Below are positions 26,846-37,710 of a stretch of 64,000 nucleotides of DNA, piece by piece. A model generated the notes under the pieces. The model was given only the letters and a program-made list of their open reading frames with translations. It made no database searches and was not told the DNA's origin. Position numbers and translations under genes: made by a program. Numbering within the stretch: the stretch's first letter is position 1; every line of letters begins with the position of its first letter. The DNA comes from Streptococcus salivarius (lineage in GTDB: Bacteria > Bacillota > Bacilli > Lactobacillales > Streptococcaceae): positions 1,746,501-1,810,500 of the forward strand of contig NZ_CP018187.1 in NCBI RefSeq assembly GCF_009738225.1. The letters are read 5' to 3'.

Positions 26846-27673
26846 ATGAAATTAATTTCTTGGAATATTGATTCCCTAAATGCCGCCCTTACTAGTGATT
26901 CTGCACGCGCTCAATTATCACGCGCTGTTATCGACACCTTGGTCGCTGAAAATGCAGATATCATTGCTATTCAAGAGACAAAACTGTCTGCTAAAGGTCC
27001 GACTAAAAAGCATTTGCAAATCTTGGAAGACTACTTCCCTGACTATGACAATACTTGGCGTTCATCTGTTGAACCTGCCCGTAAAGGTTATGCTGGAACC
27101 ATGTTCTTGTATAAAAAAGAACTGAATCCAGTCATTACCTATCCTGAAATCGGAGCACCTTCAACCATGGACTGTGAAGGACGTATCATCACTCTCGAAT
27201 TTGACAATTTCTTTGTGACACAGGTCTACACACCAAACGCTGGTGATGGCCTCAAACGTCTGCTTGAACGTCAAATCTGGGATGAAAAATATGCGGATTA
27301 CCTAGCTGAATTGGACGCTCAGAAACCCGTTCTTGCGACTGGTGACTATAATGTTGCCCACAAGGAAATCGACTTGGCTAACCCTTCAAGTAATCGTCGT
27401 TCACCTGGTTTTACAGATGAAGAACGTGCTGGCTTCACTAACCTCCTTGCCAAAGGATTCACAGATACCTACCGTCACCTCAATGGCGACGTTACAGGAG
27501 CCTACACTTGGTGGGCTCAACGTAGCAAAACATCTAAAATCAACAATACAGGCTGGAGAATCGACTACTGGTTGACTTCAAATCGTATTGCCGATAAGGT
27601 CACAAAATCAGACATGATTGACTCTGGTGATCGCCAAGACCACACACCTATTGTCTTAGAGATTGATTTATAA
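26846..27673 (+). CDS. exoA: Exodeoxyribonuclease III / AP endonuclease
   Basis: 275 aa, ExoIII/ExoA size. Conserved motifs: KLISWNIDSLN, IIAIQETKL (metal-binding E), the VYTPNAGDG segment, ATGDYNVAH, and the catalytic QDHTPIVLEI at the C-terminus. It incises DNA at abasic sites in base-excision repair. AAAAGGAAAC precedes the ATG; a terminator follows. Confidence 0.95.
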   Translation: MKLISWNIDSLNAALTSDSARAQLSRAVIDTLVAENADIIAIQETKLSAKGPTKKHLQILEDYFPDYDNTWRSSVEPARKGYAGTMFLYKKELNPVITYPEIGAPSTMDCEGRIITLEFDNFFVTQVYTPNAGDGLKRLLERQIWDEKYADYLAELDAQKPVLATGDYNVAHKEIDLANPSSNRRSPGFTDEERAGFTNLLAKGFTDTYRHLNGDVTGAYTWWAQRSKTSKINNTGWRIDYWLTSNRIADKVTKSDMIDSGDRQDHTPIVLEIDL

Positions 27674-27696
27674 AATAACTCTAGACCTAAATCACA

Positions 27697-27722
27697 AAAA
27701 GAGTAGACCTGCTACTCTTTTA
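27697..27722 (+). terminator. Terminator of exoA
   Basis: AAAAAGAGTAG / CTACTCTTTT around ACCTG, just upstream of the next gene. Confidence 0.75.
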
Positions 27723-27742
27723 CTATGCCCAATTAAGGAGAA

Positions 27743-28225
27743 ATGATGAAAACCAAACTTAATACCACTCAAAAGCTCGTTCTGTCAGCTATTATGATGG
27801 CTCTTTACATCGCTATCCTCTTTGTCTCTCAAGCCATTTCATTTGGTGCGGTTCAAATGCGTCTGGCTACCGCTTTATATGGATTAACCTACATCTTCCC
27901 GTTTTTGGTATTCCCAATTAGTCTGGCTAATGCCATCGCAAACTCTTTTGGAGGTTTGGGATTGATTGACGTGGTTGGTGGTTTCTGTGCTAGCTTTTTA
28001 ACAACTGGTAGCATCTACCTCATCCGTAAAGCCAAGTTGTCAAGCTGGTTTATCGTACTCCCAATCCTACTCGTTCCATCCTTAGTGGTACCTATCTGGC
28101 TTAGCGCCTTACTTAAACTTCCTTATCTTGCTCTCGTTTTCAATTTGCTATTAGGACAATTAGTACCTTCAATCTTGGGAGCCGTCCTTGTAAGAGAGTT
28201 GTCCAAACGTGGATACAAAGACTGA
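27743..28225 (+). CDS. QueT-family ECF substrate-binding membrane protein
   Basis: 160 aa with five or six membrane segments. The motif FGAVQMRLATALYGL aligns with YGPYQFRIAEMFNLL of the second QueT-family protein at 35246-35755, so two paralogues occur in one window. QueT is the S-component for queuosine precursors in group II ECF transporters, which share a distant EcfA-EcfA'-EcfT module. Whether this paralogue carries the same ligand is unknown. AAGGAGAA precedes a double ATG. Confidence 0.8.
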   Translation: MMKTKLNTTQKLVLSAIMMALYIAILFVSQAISFGAVQMRLATALYGLTYIFPFLVFPISLANAIANSFGGLGLIDVVGGFCASFLTTGSIYLIRKAKLSSWFIVLPILLVPSLVVPIWLSALLKLPYLALVFNLLLGQLVPSILGAVLVRELSKRGYKD

Positions 28226-28231
28226 CAGACA

Positions 28232-28266
28232 AAAGTATCTCTGCAAATTGCAGAGATACTTTTTTA
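28232..28266. terminator. Bidirectional terminator
   Basis: AAAAGTATCTCTGC / GCAGAGATACTTTT around AAATT, with T-runs on both strands. It lies between two converging genes and overlaps the stop at 28264. Confidence 0.85.
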
Positions 28267-29892
28267 GTAATGATATGCTTTTTCGTAAGCTTCTTTTGGT
28301 GTCAGTTTGTCTCCAAAAATAAGTAAACGGTAGTCAACATTAGTAGGATCTTTTTGATAGTCATCAACCCAATCTTGATTCATTTCGAGATAAAGATTAT
28401 AAGTTCCCAACTCAGTCGAAACAGTACCTATCTTGTAAAAATCTTTATAACGCTTTTGGTTATCCGTTTTTTTCAATTTTTCATATCGATAATAGGTTCT
28501 GGCAAAGTCCATGAATTGGAATTCTTTCTTATCTTTGCCAGAGCCCGTTGTTACTTCAATGGTACCTTTGTTATTTGTTAGGTGTAAATCATAAACATAG
28601 TCACCATGATTATCTTCATAGAAAATACCTGAGGTGTTATCCTCCTCATCATATAAGGTCTCAATATTTGCATACTTAGCAGCCTGCCAAGCAACAGGGA
28701 CTCCTTCATATTCACCATCAATCTGTAAACCTAAAAGTGACCAATAATGACCGATATAGAAGGTATTAGACTTATTACGATCTGTCACCAGTTCACCTAC
28801 CATCTTAAGGTTTTCAGCACCTAGACGATAAGGGTTAGATAGGTAACCAAAGACTGGGAAGAAATAAATGATGACTGTAAAGGTCAAGAGGGTCTTCATA
28901 TTAATCTTATTGATTGCCCAGAAGAAATAAGCAGCTGAGAACAAGAGAGCGTAAGCAGCCCCGTAGCTAAACTTATGCGCGTGAGCAATCAAGAGCAGAA
29001 TGAAGAAAATAGGTTGGATAGGACGAATCTTGTGATAGATGATAGAGAAAACGTCCTCCTTGTCTTCCTCAGATTTGAAAATCAAAGACAAGACAATGGT
29101 CAAGAGTACAAAGAAGGCACCAAAGCCGAAACCAACATCATTTGGACGGAAGAAGTAAGCCAAGATGGACATGTCCATTACCAATAGCCAGACAGATGCA
29201 AATTTGACTATGTTGTTACCAAATTTTGCAGCTGTTTGACTTGGTGCCTTCAAAGGTACCTCAAAAGCTTGTGCAAGTGCTCTTTCTTTGGCTTGGCGTT
29301 CGGCCTCTATTGCTGCTTTCATTTCCTTAGTACGGCGTTCCTTTTGGAACAAATGGGCAACCTTGGTCGGTTCATCTTGTCTCGACTTGGTAATGCTCAA
29401 AAAGAGCAAATATTGCATAGCAAAGATGAGAGCTGTGTTCCCACCGTATTCTAGGAAGGAACCATCCCAAATACTAGAAACAACTGCAAAAACGATATAA
29501 CCTCCAATTGAGATCAAAACCGTCAGGAGCAAATGAATCCAACGATAGCGGTAAGTGTATTTATCAGTTGTATCTCGTCTCAAAAACGTGTCACGTGGGT
29601 AAAGATACCAGATAACGAAGATAAGTTCAATGGCTTGAACTGCTGTTAGAAAACCAACGTAGTTGAAGCCAAAAACGGCTGCTACCACATTGATGAGATA
29701 GGAAATAATAGCCAAAACTCGCAGACTGGTGCGCTTAGACAAAAGTCCAATACTCATCAGGGTAATAGTTGAGAAGGCGGAAAAACCAGCGCCCATCTTA
29801 TTATCAAAGATAAACACATTGACAAAGGCAAAAATCAAGATTCCTAAAAGAGTTAAGACTTGTTTTTGCATTTCTTTTTTCTTTTCTTTCAT
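28264..29892 (-). CDS. Large polytopic membrane protein of unknown function
   Basis: 542 aa. About five membrane segments (residues 10-175) lead to a basic coiled stretch (ERRTKEMKAAIEAERQAKERALAQAF, about 185-212, given in part). A further five or six segments follow (230-355), and then an outside C-terminal domain of ~180 residues rich in Tyr and Asp. No family recognised. AAGGAGGGAAAAT precedes the ATG. A candidate cre overlaps the promoter. It faces the WYL regulator gene tail-to-head on the same strand, with a terminator between. Confidence 0.7.
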   Translation of the reverse strand: MKEKKKEMQKQVLTLLGILIFAFVNVFIFDNKMGAGFSAFSTITLMSIGLLSKRTSLRVLAIISYLINVVAAVFGFNYVGFLTAVQAIELIFVIWYLYPRDTFLRRDTTDKYTYRYRWIHLLLTVLISIGGYIVFAVVSSIWDGSFLEYGGNTALIFAMQYLLFLSITKSRQDEPTKVAHLFQKERRTKEMKAAIEAERQAKERALAQAFEVPLKAPSQTAAKFGNNIVKFASVWLLVMDMSILAYFFRPNDVGFGFGAFFVLLTIVLSLIFKSEEDKEDVFSIIYHKIRPIQPIFFILLLIAHAHKFSYGAAYALLFSAAYFFWAINKINMKTLLTFTVIIYFFPVFGYLSNPYRLGAENLKMVGELVTDRNKSNTFYIGHYWSLLGLQIDGEYEGVPVAWQAAKYANIETLYDEEDNTSGIFYEDNHGDYVYDLHLTNNKGTIEVTTGSGKDKKEFQFMDFARTYYRYEKLKKTDNQKRYKDFYKIGTVSTELGTYNLYLEMNQDWVDDYQKDPTNVDYRLLIFGDKLTPKEAYEKAYHY

Positions 29893-29912
29893 ATTTTCCC
29901 TCCTTATGGAAA

Positions 29913-29926
29913 TGATAACGCTTCCG
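29913..29926 (-). promoter_or_regulatory. Candidate catabolite-responsive element
   Basis: Minus-strand CGGAAGCGTTATCA fits TGWAANCGNTNWCA at 12 of 14 positions. It lies just downstream of a TAAAAT -10 hexamer for the 542-aa membrane protein gene, a position suited to CcpA repression. Confidence 0.4.
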
Positions 29927-29965
29927 TATTCCTATTTTAACACAATTATACTATTTTTGTCAGAT

Positions 29966-30000
29966 TTGAAAAGACATTCGGATAAACGAATGCCTTTTTC
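29966..30000 (-). terminator. Terminator of the WYL regulator gene
   Basis: Stem AAAGGCATTCG / CGAATGTCTTTT on the minus strand with a T-rich tail, directly after the stop at 30002. Confidence 0.75.
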
Positions 30001-30001
30001 A

Positions 30002-30988
30002 TTAATTATCCATTGCTTCAATCTTAAGGAAAACAAAATCTCCATCAAAGCGTTGAATATACTTTTGAAAGCCTAATAAACTAAAGGTTTCAATCTCATA
30101 ACGGACCTGATCAACACCATCACTAGTGCTTTCCTCTAGCAATTTCAGTTTTGGAATATCAGACTCCAAGACATCACGGTAGAGACCTTTATACTCAAAG
30201 GTAATTCGAGCCCATTCGTTACCAGAAAGCATTGAGAAAGCTTGGTAGCGCACCTGCTCATCTGTAATGAGACGGGCTTGTTGTTCTGGACTGAGCGTGA
30301 AGGCGACGTCATTTTCAGATTTATGAATGGTCTGAAAACGATCGACACGGAAATAACGAATTTCAGAGAACTTGTAATCACAACTATAGTTCTCATCCAA
30401 TTTGTAAGAAATACAGTAGAAATAGTGGTTGTCAAAAATGACTGAAATTGGAAAAACCTTATATTCCTCCACTTTTTCCCCTGGCTTACGGTAACTAAAA
30501 GACAAAGGACGTTGGTCCACAATGGCATCGAAAATGGCTGAAATAGCTGGTAAGAGTGACTTATCTTGATCCTGATAAATCTTAAGTTCTTGATAACTAT
30601 CTAGTTCTAGCTCAGTCAATCGCTTGATACGTCTGCGCTCCTTGTCGTCTACAGCCCTCTCAACAAAGATGTTGATAATTTCTGCTACTTCATCCTTTCG
30701 AAGGGCACGACTCTCTAAAAGAATCTTAGATAGGATAACTGCCTGATTGTATTTAAGGTTACCATAGCCCTGTTCATACTGGGCATGATAGGAACCGTAT
30801 TTTCTAGAATACTTAACCTTCATATTTGGACGTAACTCAGTCAAATTTTCCTTGAGTTCACTCACGTCCTCTTTAAGGGTACGCTCACTTATGCCAAAGC
30901 GAGCTAGGTAGTCCGTTTTTGAAATGTCATTTCCCTTTTCCAATTCGGACATAAAATACAAGAGACGTTTGGTTTTTGATGCTGTCAT
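30002..30988 (-). CDS. WYL-domain transcriptional regulator
   Basis: 328 aa from the ATG at 30988, preceded by AGGGGGATT. An N-terminal winged helix (residues ~1-65, ISKTDYLARFGISERTLKEDV) is followed by a WYL ligand-binding domain (about 140-215, RPLSFSYRKPGE ... VFDNHYFYCISYK) and a WCX-type C-terminus. WYL proteins sense small molecules or single-stranded DNA and control varied regulons. Its targets cannot be read here. The promoter region lies upstream of 30988 and the 31069 gene ends close by. Confidence 0.88.
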   Translation of the reverse strand: MTASKTKRLLYFMSELEKGNDISKTDYLARFGISERTLKEDVSELKENLTELRPNMKVKYSRKYGSYHAQYEQGYGNLKYNQAVILSKILLESRALRKDEVAEIINIFVERAVDDKERRRIKRLTELELDSYQELKIYQDQDKSLLPAISAIFDAIVDQRPLSFSYRKPGEKVEEYKVFPISVIFDNHYFYCISYKLDENYSCDYKFSEIRYFRVDRFQTIHKSENDVAFTLSPEQQARLITDEQVRYQAFSMLSGNEWARITFEYKGLYRDVLESDIPKLKLLEESTSDGVDQVRYEIETFSLLGFQKYIQRFDGDFVFLKIEAMDN

Positions 30989-31068
30989 TATAAAATCCCC
31001 CTTTATAATCAAACCTCTTATTACTAAAAAATTGCTGTCTAGTTATTCATTATCATAGATAGTCATCC

Positions 31069-31947
31069 CTAGTAGCGACGAGCCACAGAATTATAGCTCA
31101 AATAATAGTCCTTTTTCTTTTCGTTATACTCAAAAGATAGTCTTAACAATTGTGCTTTCTCAATAGGACTATTCTGATCAGTGTAATCAAGATCAACTGA
31201 CTTATGTATGATTCCTGATGAATGAACATTGATACTTCTCCAGGCCCTTTTTGCCTGAGAATGTTCCCTCACTACCTCAGACAAAGGTGTTGCTGGACCA
31301 AGATAATCTTGGTCTTTAGTGCGTAACCGGTTAAGCTGTTCTTCCGACCAATTACTACTATAATTATCAACTACCGTAACGCCATCAAGGGGATAAGTCG
31401 CTATTCCACCATCATAGACAAAGCGTCTCTTTTCGTCCTTCACAAAAGAGAGATTAATATACTCATTGCCATCTCCACGGTCATACCTCACCTTGAGACC
31501 ACTAAACTCCATCTCGACATAATTACCCTTACCATGACTTTTAATAATCGAACGTAAGGTATCAGCCTTGGGTTTCAGATTTTTAAAATCTTCTTCCGTC
31601 CAGTTATAAATCGCAGACTCATCTTCGTAGTCTTTGGGATCATCGCTATCAGGTTTATCCTCATCAAGATCTGACTGAGATACCTGCTGAATCAACCTGT
31701 ATTTTTTCATAGCCCCTCGATAGACAGAACCACCTAAAGTGGCAAAGAAGGATAGTCCAATCAAGCCAACCACGATTGCGGTGAAGAGAAATCTACCTAG
31801 CTTCTGTCCCATTCTAAAGAGAATGATAGCAAGGACAAAACATGCCACAATTACAGCCAGATACACAATTATCGGCTTATACTTCCAAGATAAGAAGACC
31901 GATTCCCAGCTCACACTTAAGAGTATCAGTGGTAGAGCAAGAGTCAA
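31069..31947 (-). CDS. Membrane protein with duplicated extracellular domain; start codon doubtful
   Basis: 292 aa if started at the TTG at 31947, but the frame stays open to 32091 and that 48-codon extension looks coding (repeated FESAF motifs, charged). It contains no ATG, GTG or TTG; the codon after the in-frame TAG is AGG, one base from ATG. Two or three membrane helices are followed by two related outside modules (NWTEEDFKNL... and NWSEEQLNRL...), an internal duplication. The start may be mutated, so the gene may be weakly expressed or dead. No family named. Confidence 0.6.
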   Translation of the reverse strand: MTLALPLILLSVSWESVFLSWKYKPIIVYLAVIVACFVLAIILFRMGQKLGRFLFTAIVVGLIGLSFFATLGGSVYRGAMKKYRLIQQVSQSDLDEDKPDSDDPKDYEDESAIYNWTEEDFKNLKPKADTLRSIIKSHGKGNYVEMEFSGLKVRYDRGDGNEYINLSFVKDEKRRFVYDGGIATYPLDGVTVVDNYSSNWSEEQLNRLRTKDQDYLGPATPLSEVVREHSQAKRAWRSINVHSSGIIHKSVDLDYTDQNSPIEKAQLLRLSFEYNEKKKDYYLSYNSVARRY

Positions 31948-32173
31948 AAAGAAATGCCGCTTCTCAGCTTTTTCCTCCTGAAAAGCAGATTCAAACTCTG
32001 GCCCTTTATTACTAAAAGCCGACTCAAAAGCCTGATCACCATTCTTTAGATGATCATCACTTAAATAATGTTTACTCTCTTTATTAAACCTCTACTCCTC
32101 TAAATATTCTATATAACAATTTCCCAGTTTTTTCTATTGTAACAAATGAAAGCGTCATTTTCTACAAATATAC

Positions 32174-32204
32174 TAAAAAAGCAACCTATCTTAGGTTGCT
32201 TAAA
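32174..32204 (-). terminator. Terminator of dagK
   Basis: AAGCAACCTA / TAGGTTGCTT around a small loop, with an A/T tail on the minus strand, just past the dagK stop. Confidence 0.8.
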
Positions 32205-32213
32205 GGTTTAACA

Positions 32214-33227
32214 TTAGTCATTCTCAATCTTTTCAGCTTCTGTACTGAATTTTTGTGCAATGGCTTCAAGAGCTAATTCGTCTGTATCTGGAAGAGTGAT
32301 GGCATCATCAGAAATCTCATCAATATTTGCATAAAATTCAATATGATTCTTCAGATTTTGGAGATGAATTGGTGCATCACCACCGTATTCGCCATCGAGG
32401 TTAATCATCATACGATCATCACTTAAAGGCTCAATATACAGCGAGCTCGTTTTGATATAGGAAATTCTCTTGTCATAGATGTGTTTACCACCTTGGAGAA
32501 TTTGACGAATGAGGTCAACCAATTCAAAGAGGTTAGCTGTCTTAACCATGATTAGAGTAAATTTACCATCATCCAGTTTAGCATCTGGGGCAATCGTTTC
32601 AAAGCCACCAACTGAATTGGTCAAGGCAACGAAAATCATGGAAAGACCACCTTCAAAAACATCCTCATCATGCGTAATACGAACAGGAACCTTCTTAACT
32701 TGTGGCAACAACTCTGCCCCCTTAACAAGGTAGGCCAAATAACCAAGTACTGTCTTTAAGCGACTAGGTACACTATAGGTTAGTTCCGTAAAGGAACCAG
32801 CAGCCGCAATATTGATGAAGTATTTGTCATCATAGGCACGGCCAATATCCATCTGAAGGGTCTGATTTTTAGCGATAACCTTGGCTGCTTCAACAGGATT
32901 TCCTCTTGGAATCTTCAAGGCGCGTGCAAAGTCATTTGTCGTTCCCGTTGGAATAACCGCCATTTGTGGGCGTTTTTTAAGCGGGGCAACCCCAGAAACA
33001 ACCTCATTGATTGTACCATCGCCACCAGCAGCAATAACTAAGTCAAAGCCTGCTTTGGCCGCACGAGTGGCCTCATTTTTTGCTGAGTTCTCATCTGGTG
33101 TTGTTTGAAAGGCTGACGCTTCAAAGCCAGCACCTTCCAGAATATCCAAGACCTCGGCAACATTTTTTTTCATAATTTCTTGTCCAGATGTTGGATTATA
33201 AATTAAGCGGGCACGTTTTTGTTTCAT
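32214..33227 (-). CDS. dagK: Diacylglycerol kinase (DagK/DgkB family)
   Basis: 337 aa. N-terminal ARLIYNPTSGQE and the nucleotide motif IAAGGDGTINEVVSG mark the soluble DagK_cat family; the C-terminal half has the GGFETIAPDAKLDDG segment. It recycles diacylglycerol from lipoteichoic acid synthesis to phosphatidic acid. TAGGAGTTCAAT precedes the ATG, and it starts 9 nt after ligA, an operon with it. Confidence 0.92.
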   Translation of the reverse strand: MKQKRARLIYNPTSGQEIMKKNVAEVLDILEGAGFEASAFQTTPDENSAKNEATRAAKAGFDLVIAAGGDGTINEVVSGVAPLKKRPQMAVIPTGTTNDFARALKIPRGNPVEAAKVIAKNQTLQMDIGRAYDDKYFINIAAAGSFTELTYSVPSRLKTVLGYLAYLVKGAELLPQVKKVPVRITHDEDVFEGGLSMIFVALTNSVGGFETIAPDAKLDDGKFTLIMVKTANLFELVDLIRQILQGGKHIYDKRISYIKTSSLYIEPLSDDRMMINLDGEYGGDAPIHLQNLKNHIEFYANIDEISDDAITLPDTDELALEAIAQKFSTEAEKIEND

Positions 33228-33236
33228 ATTGAACTC

Positions 33237-35204
<1,968 letters not shown>

Positions 35205-35245
35205 TTAACATAAAAGCAGAAAAAAACGCCTTTACAGACGTTAAT

Positions 35246-35755
35246 TTAGGAAACAAAATCAATAACTTTGGCCAATTTCTTAATAAGAATTGCACCAACT
35301 AAGAGAGAAGCCAATTCTCCCATAGCAACAGTGAACCAAGTTGCCCAAAATGGTGCCTGAGTAACCAAGGTCAACTCAGCTGCAATTGTCACCATGAAGA
35401 ATGAGAAGTAAAAGGCAAAGTAAACATGAGCCTTGTCAAAAAGTCCACCTAAAATATCTTGGTTCTTAAATCGGTCGAAGAAATAAACACCTGAACCGAC
35501 AAAGACCAGTGTCGAGAGACTTCCGACAACCACATCAATCATGTTAAAGCTAAAGAAATTAGCAATCACACAGCCCAAAGTCACGGCAATGATATACTTG
35601 CGATTATAAAATCCTAACAGATTGAACATTTCTGCAATTCGGAACTGGTAGGGACCATACGAAATTAAGTTAAAAGGTGGCACAACAGTCAAGACTACAT
35701 AAAGAGCTGCCACAATAGCAATATGTGTTAAATCACGAACAGTTTGTTTCTTCAT
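35246..35755 (-). CDS. queT: Queuosine precursor ECF transporter S-component
   Basis: 169 aa with about five membrane segments; it matches the COG4708/QueT pattern (RDLTHIAIVAALYVVLT start, YGPYQFRIAEM motif). Imports preQ1 or queuine with the shared ECF module. Many streptococcal queT genes carry a preQ1-II riboswitch; the leader here has only a generic hairpin and does not show that motif. TGGAGGAAAA precedes the ATG. Confidence 0.87.
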   Translation of the reverse strand: MKKQTVRDLTHIAIVAALYVVLTVVPPFNLISYGPYQFRIAEMFNLLGFYNRKYIIAVTLGCVIANFFSFNMIDVVVGSLSTLVFVGSGVYFFDRFKNQDILGGLFDKAHVYFAFYFSFFMVTIAAELTLVTQAPFWATWFTVAMGELASLLVGAILIKKLAKVIDFVS

Positions 35756-35807
35756 TTTTCCTCCATAATCATTATCTTTTTATTATCTACAAAGGATAAT
35801 ATTCCCG

Positions 35808-35841
35808 TCAAAAGAGCCTGGATCTCACCAAGCTCTCTTTA
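35808..35841 (-). terminator. Hairpin between the YihY gene and queT
   Basis: Minus strand AAGAGAGCTTGG / CCAGGCTCTTTT around TGAGAT, a 12-pair stem with wobbles and only four U residues. It may be a weak terminator of the upstream gene or part of the queT leader. Confidence 0.45.
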
Positions 35842-35845
35842 TCAT

Positions 35846-36805
35846 CTAGGAATCATCCTCATCTTTTTTGTGTTTTTTGCTGTCACTACCATCTCCAGAA
35901 AAGCTCTGAATAATAGTAATCACATCTCCTCTTCTACTTTTCAGTTCACCTTGTCTAAGCTCTTGATAGGTCGCATTAAAGACGGCCCCCAAAATCAAAA
36001 TCCTGGCCAAGAAGATGAACCAAAGCATGAAGACGAAAATCATAATGGATCCAAATAACTTGATATCAACTAATCGACTCAAGGTACGAATCACATAAGT
36101 TCCAAACAAGTTGCTTAAATAGCCAATCACTAAAGTCGTAAAGATAGTCCCTGGCATAACATAGCGGATTTTTCGAATCTTCACATTCGGAAGCACAAAA
36201 TAAAGCACCATCATTCCCAGGAAGACAACTGCAATACTCAGAGGCTGGATACTATTTAAAATAAACTGAGTCATTTTGGAACCAATAGGATAGGTCTGTG
36301 TAATAACTCTAAGGACCGACTGAATAATCGTAGACAGCATTAGTGCAAAGGTGAGCAGGAACAAGATGACCAGACTCATGAAACCACCAACAATGTGACT
36401 AATAAAGACATCACGGTGTTCTGAAGCACCATATACCTTGTTAATCGCCTTTTGAAGCGAAGACAAGGACTTAATCATTGTCCAGAATCCCGTCAAAGAG
36501 GCAACTCCCAACAACTGTCCAGAAGGTGTCGAGAAGATATCCTGAACAACGTTGGCTGCAGGTGCATAAAACTGCTTAGGAAGGTGCTCATTCATAAACT
36601 TCAAGAGATCAGTCGTATCAATATTCAGATAGGGAAAGACATTTGCCGCAATGACAATAAGCGGAAAAACCGTCAAAATGAGGTAGTAAGCCACTGCGAT
36701 AGTTGAAATATCTATCTCTGCACTACGATAATGCATAAGATAAACCTGCAAAGGGCGCCATTGGAGTTTATCCAATAGACGGGCCATTAAGCCTTGTCGT
36801 TTCAT
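35846..36805 (-). CDS. YihY/BrkB-family inner membrane protein
   Basis: 319 aa with six membrane segments and the family pattern (DISTIAVAYYLILTVFPLIV near the N-terminus, LFGSIMIFVFMLWFIFLARILILGAVFNA near the end, both given in part). The acidic, lysine-rich tail SGDGSDSKKHKKDEDDS is soluble. Once called ribonuclease BN, now seen as a membrane protein of uncertain role. It starts 1 nt after map and belongs to its operon. Confidence 0.88.
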   Translation of the reverse strand: MKRQGLMARLLDKLQWRPLQVYLMHYRSAEIDISTIAVAYYLILTVFPLIVIAANVFPYLNIDTTDLLKFMNEHLPKQFYAPAANVVQDIFSTPSGQLLGVASLTGFWTMIKSLSSLQKAINKVYGASEHRDVFISHIVGGFMSLVILFLLTFALMLSTIIQSVLRVITQTYPIGSKMTQFILNSIQPLSIAVVFLGMMVLYFVLPNVKIRKIRYVMPGTIFTTLVIGYLSNLFGTYVIRTLSRLVDIKLFGSIMIFVFMLWFIFLARILILGAVFNATYQELRQGELKSRRGDVITIIQSFSGDGSDSKKHKKDEDDS

Positions 36806-36806
36806 A

Positions 36807-37667
36807 TTAGTAAGTTCTTTCTTCGCCTTGAGAAGTCAAAATTACTGGACCATCCTTAGTAATAACAAATTGGTGTTCATATTGACAAGAAAGTCCACCG
36901 TCAAGAGTTTTGTGAGCCCAACCCGTTTCAAGGTCCGTATCAATTTCCCAAGTACCAGTGTTAATCATTGGCTCGATAGTCAAAACCATTCCTTCTTTGA
37001 GACGGAGACCTCGTCCAGCTACCCCATAGTTTGGCACCATTGGCTCTTCGTGCATTGTTGGCCCAACTCCGTGTCCAACCAAATCACGAACAACACCGTA
37101 ACCACGACTTTCAGCGTATTCTTGGATAGCTGCCCCGATATCACCGATACGGTTACCGACTACTGCTTGTTCAATACCAAGGTACATAGCCTCACGTGTT
37201 ACTTCCATAAGTTTTTTAACTTCATCAGATGGCGTTCCAATCGCATAAGCCCAGCATGAGTCAGCCAAACCGCCAGAATATGATTCCGTGTATTTTTTAA
37301 CCTGAGCAACATTGTCAAAGTCCAATTTTGACACATCAAGGACTGACTTATCAATAGGTTCTGACAAGACCATATCAACTTTCAAGAGGTCACCATCTTT
37401 CAAAATATAGTGACGTGGAAAGGCATGTGCCACTTCGTCATTAAGGCCACAGCATGTCGCATAAGGGTAATCCATAATGCTTCCCTCAACTCCAATCTGA
37501 AGGGGAAGAACATTTTCTTCTTTACAACGACGACGCACATACTCTTCTACTTCCCACATGTCTACTCCTGGTTTCAAGAGGTCACGTAGACCAATGTGAA
37601 TGCTAGCAAGAAAATCCCCTGCCCTATCCATCGCTTCAATTTCACGTGCTGATTTTAATGTAATCAT
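36807..37667 (-). CDS. map: Methionine aminopeptidase
   Basis: 286 aa, type I MetAP with the streptococcal insertion around residues 110-140. Metal ligands can be placed in DGDLLKVDMVLSEP, GHGVGPTMHEEP, TIEPMI and the last histidine/glutamate region SCQYEHQFVIT. It removes the initiator methionine co-translationally. Followed at 1 nt by the YihY-family gene. Confidence 0.93.
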   Translation of the reverse strand: MITLKSAREIEAMDRAGDFLASIHIGLRDLLKPGVDMWEVEEYVRRRCKEENVLPLQIGVEGSIMDYPYATCCGLNDEVAHAFPRHYILKDGDLLKVDMVLSEPIDKSVLDVSKLDFDNVAQVKKYTESYSGGLADSCWAYAIGTPSDEVKKLMEVTREAMYLGIEQAVVGNRIGDIGAAIQEYAESRGYGVVRDLVGHGVGPTMHEEPMVPNYGVAGRGLRLKEGMVLTIEPMINTGTWEIDTDLETGWAHKTLDGGLSCQYEHQFVITKDGPVILTSQGEERTY

Positions 37668-37710
37668 TGTTTTCTCCGTTTTCTTTATATCTTTTATTTT
37701 TTATTCGTTC

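Noticed and set aside
35756..35845. preQ1-II riboswitch upstream of queT
   Set aside because: The leader has a generic hairpin but not the CUUGGUG/CACCAAG stem nor the 3' pseudoknot pairing with the ribosome site as I remember the motif. It was called a weak terminator or leader instead.
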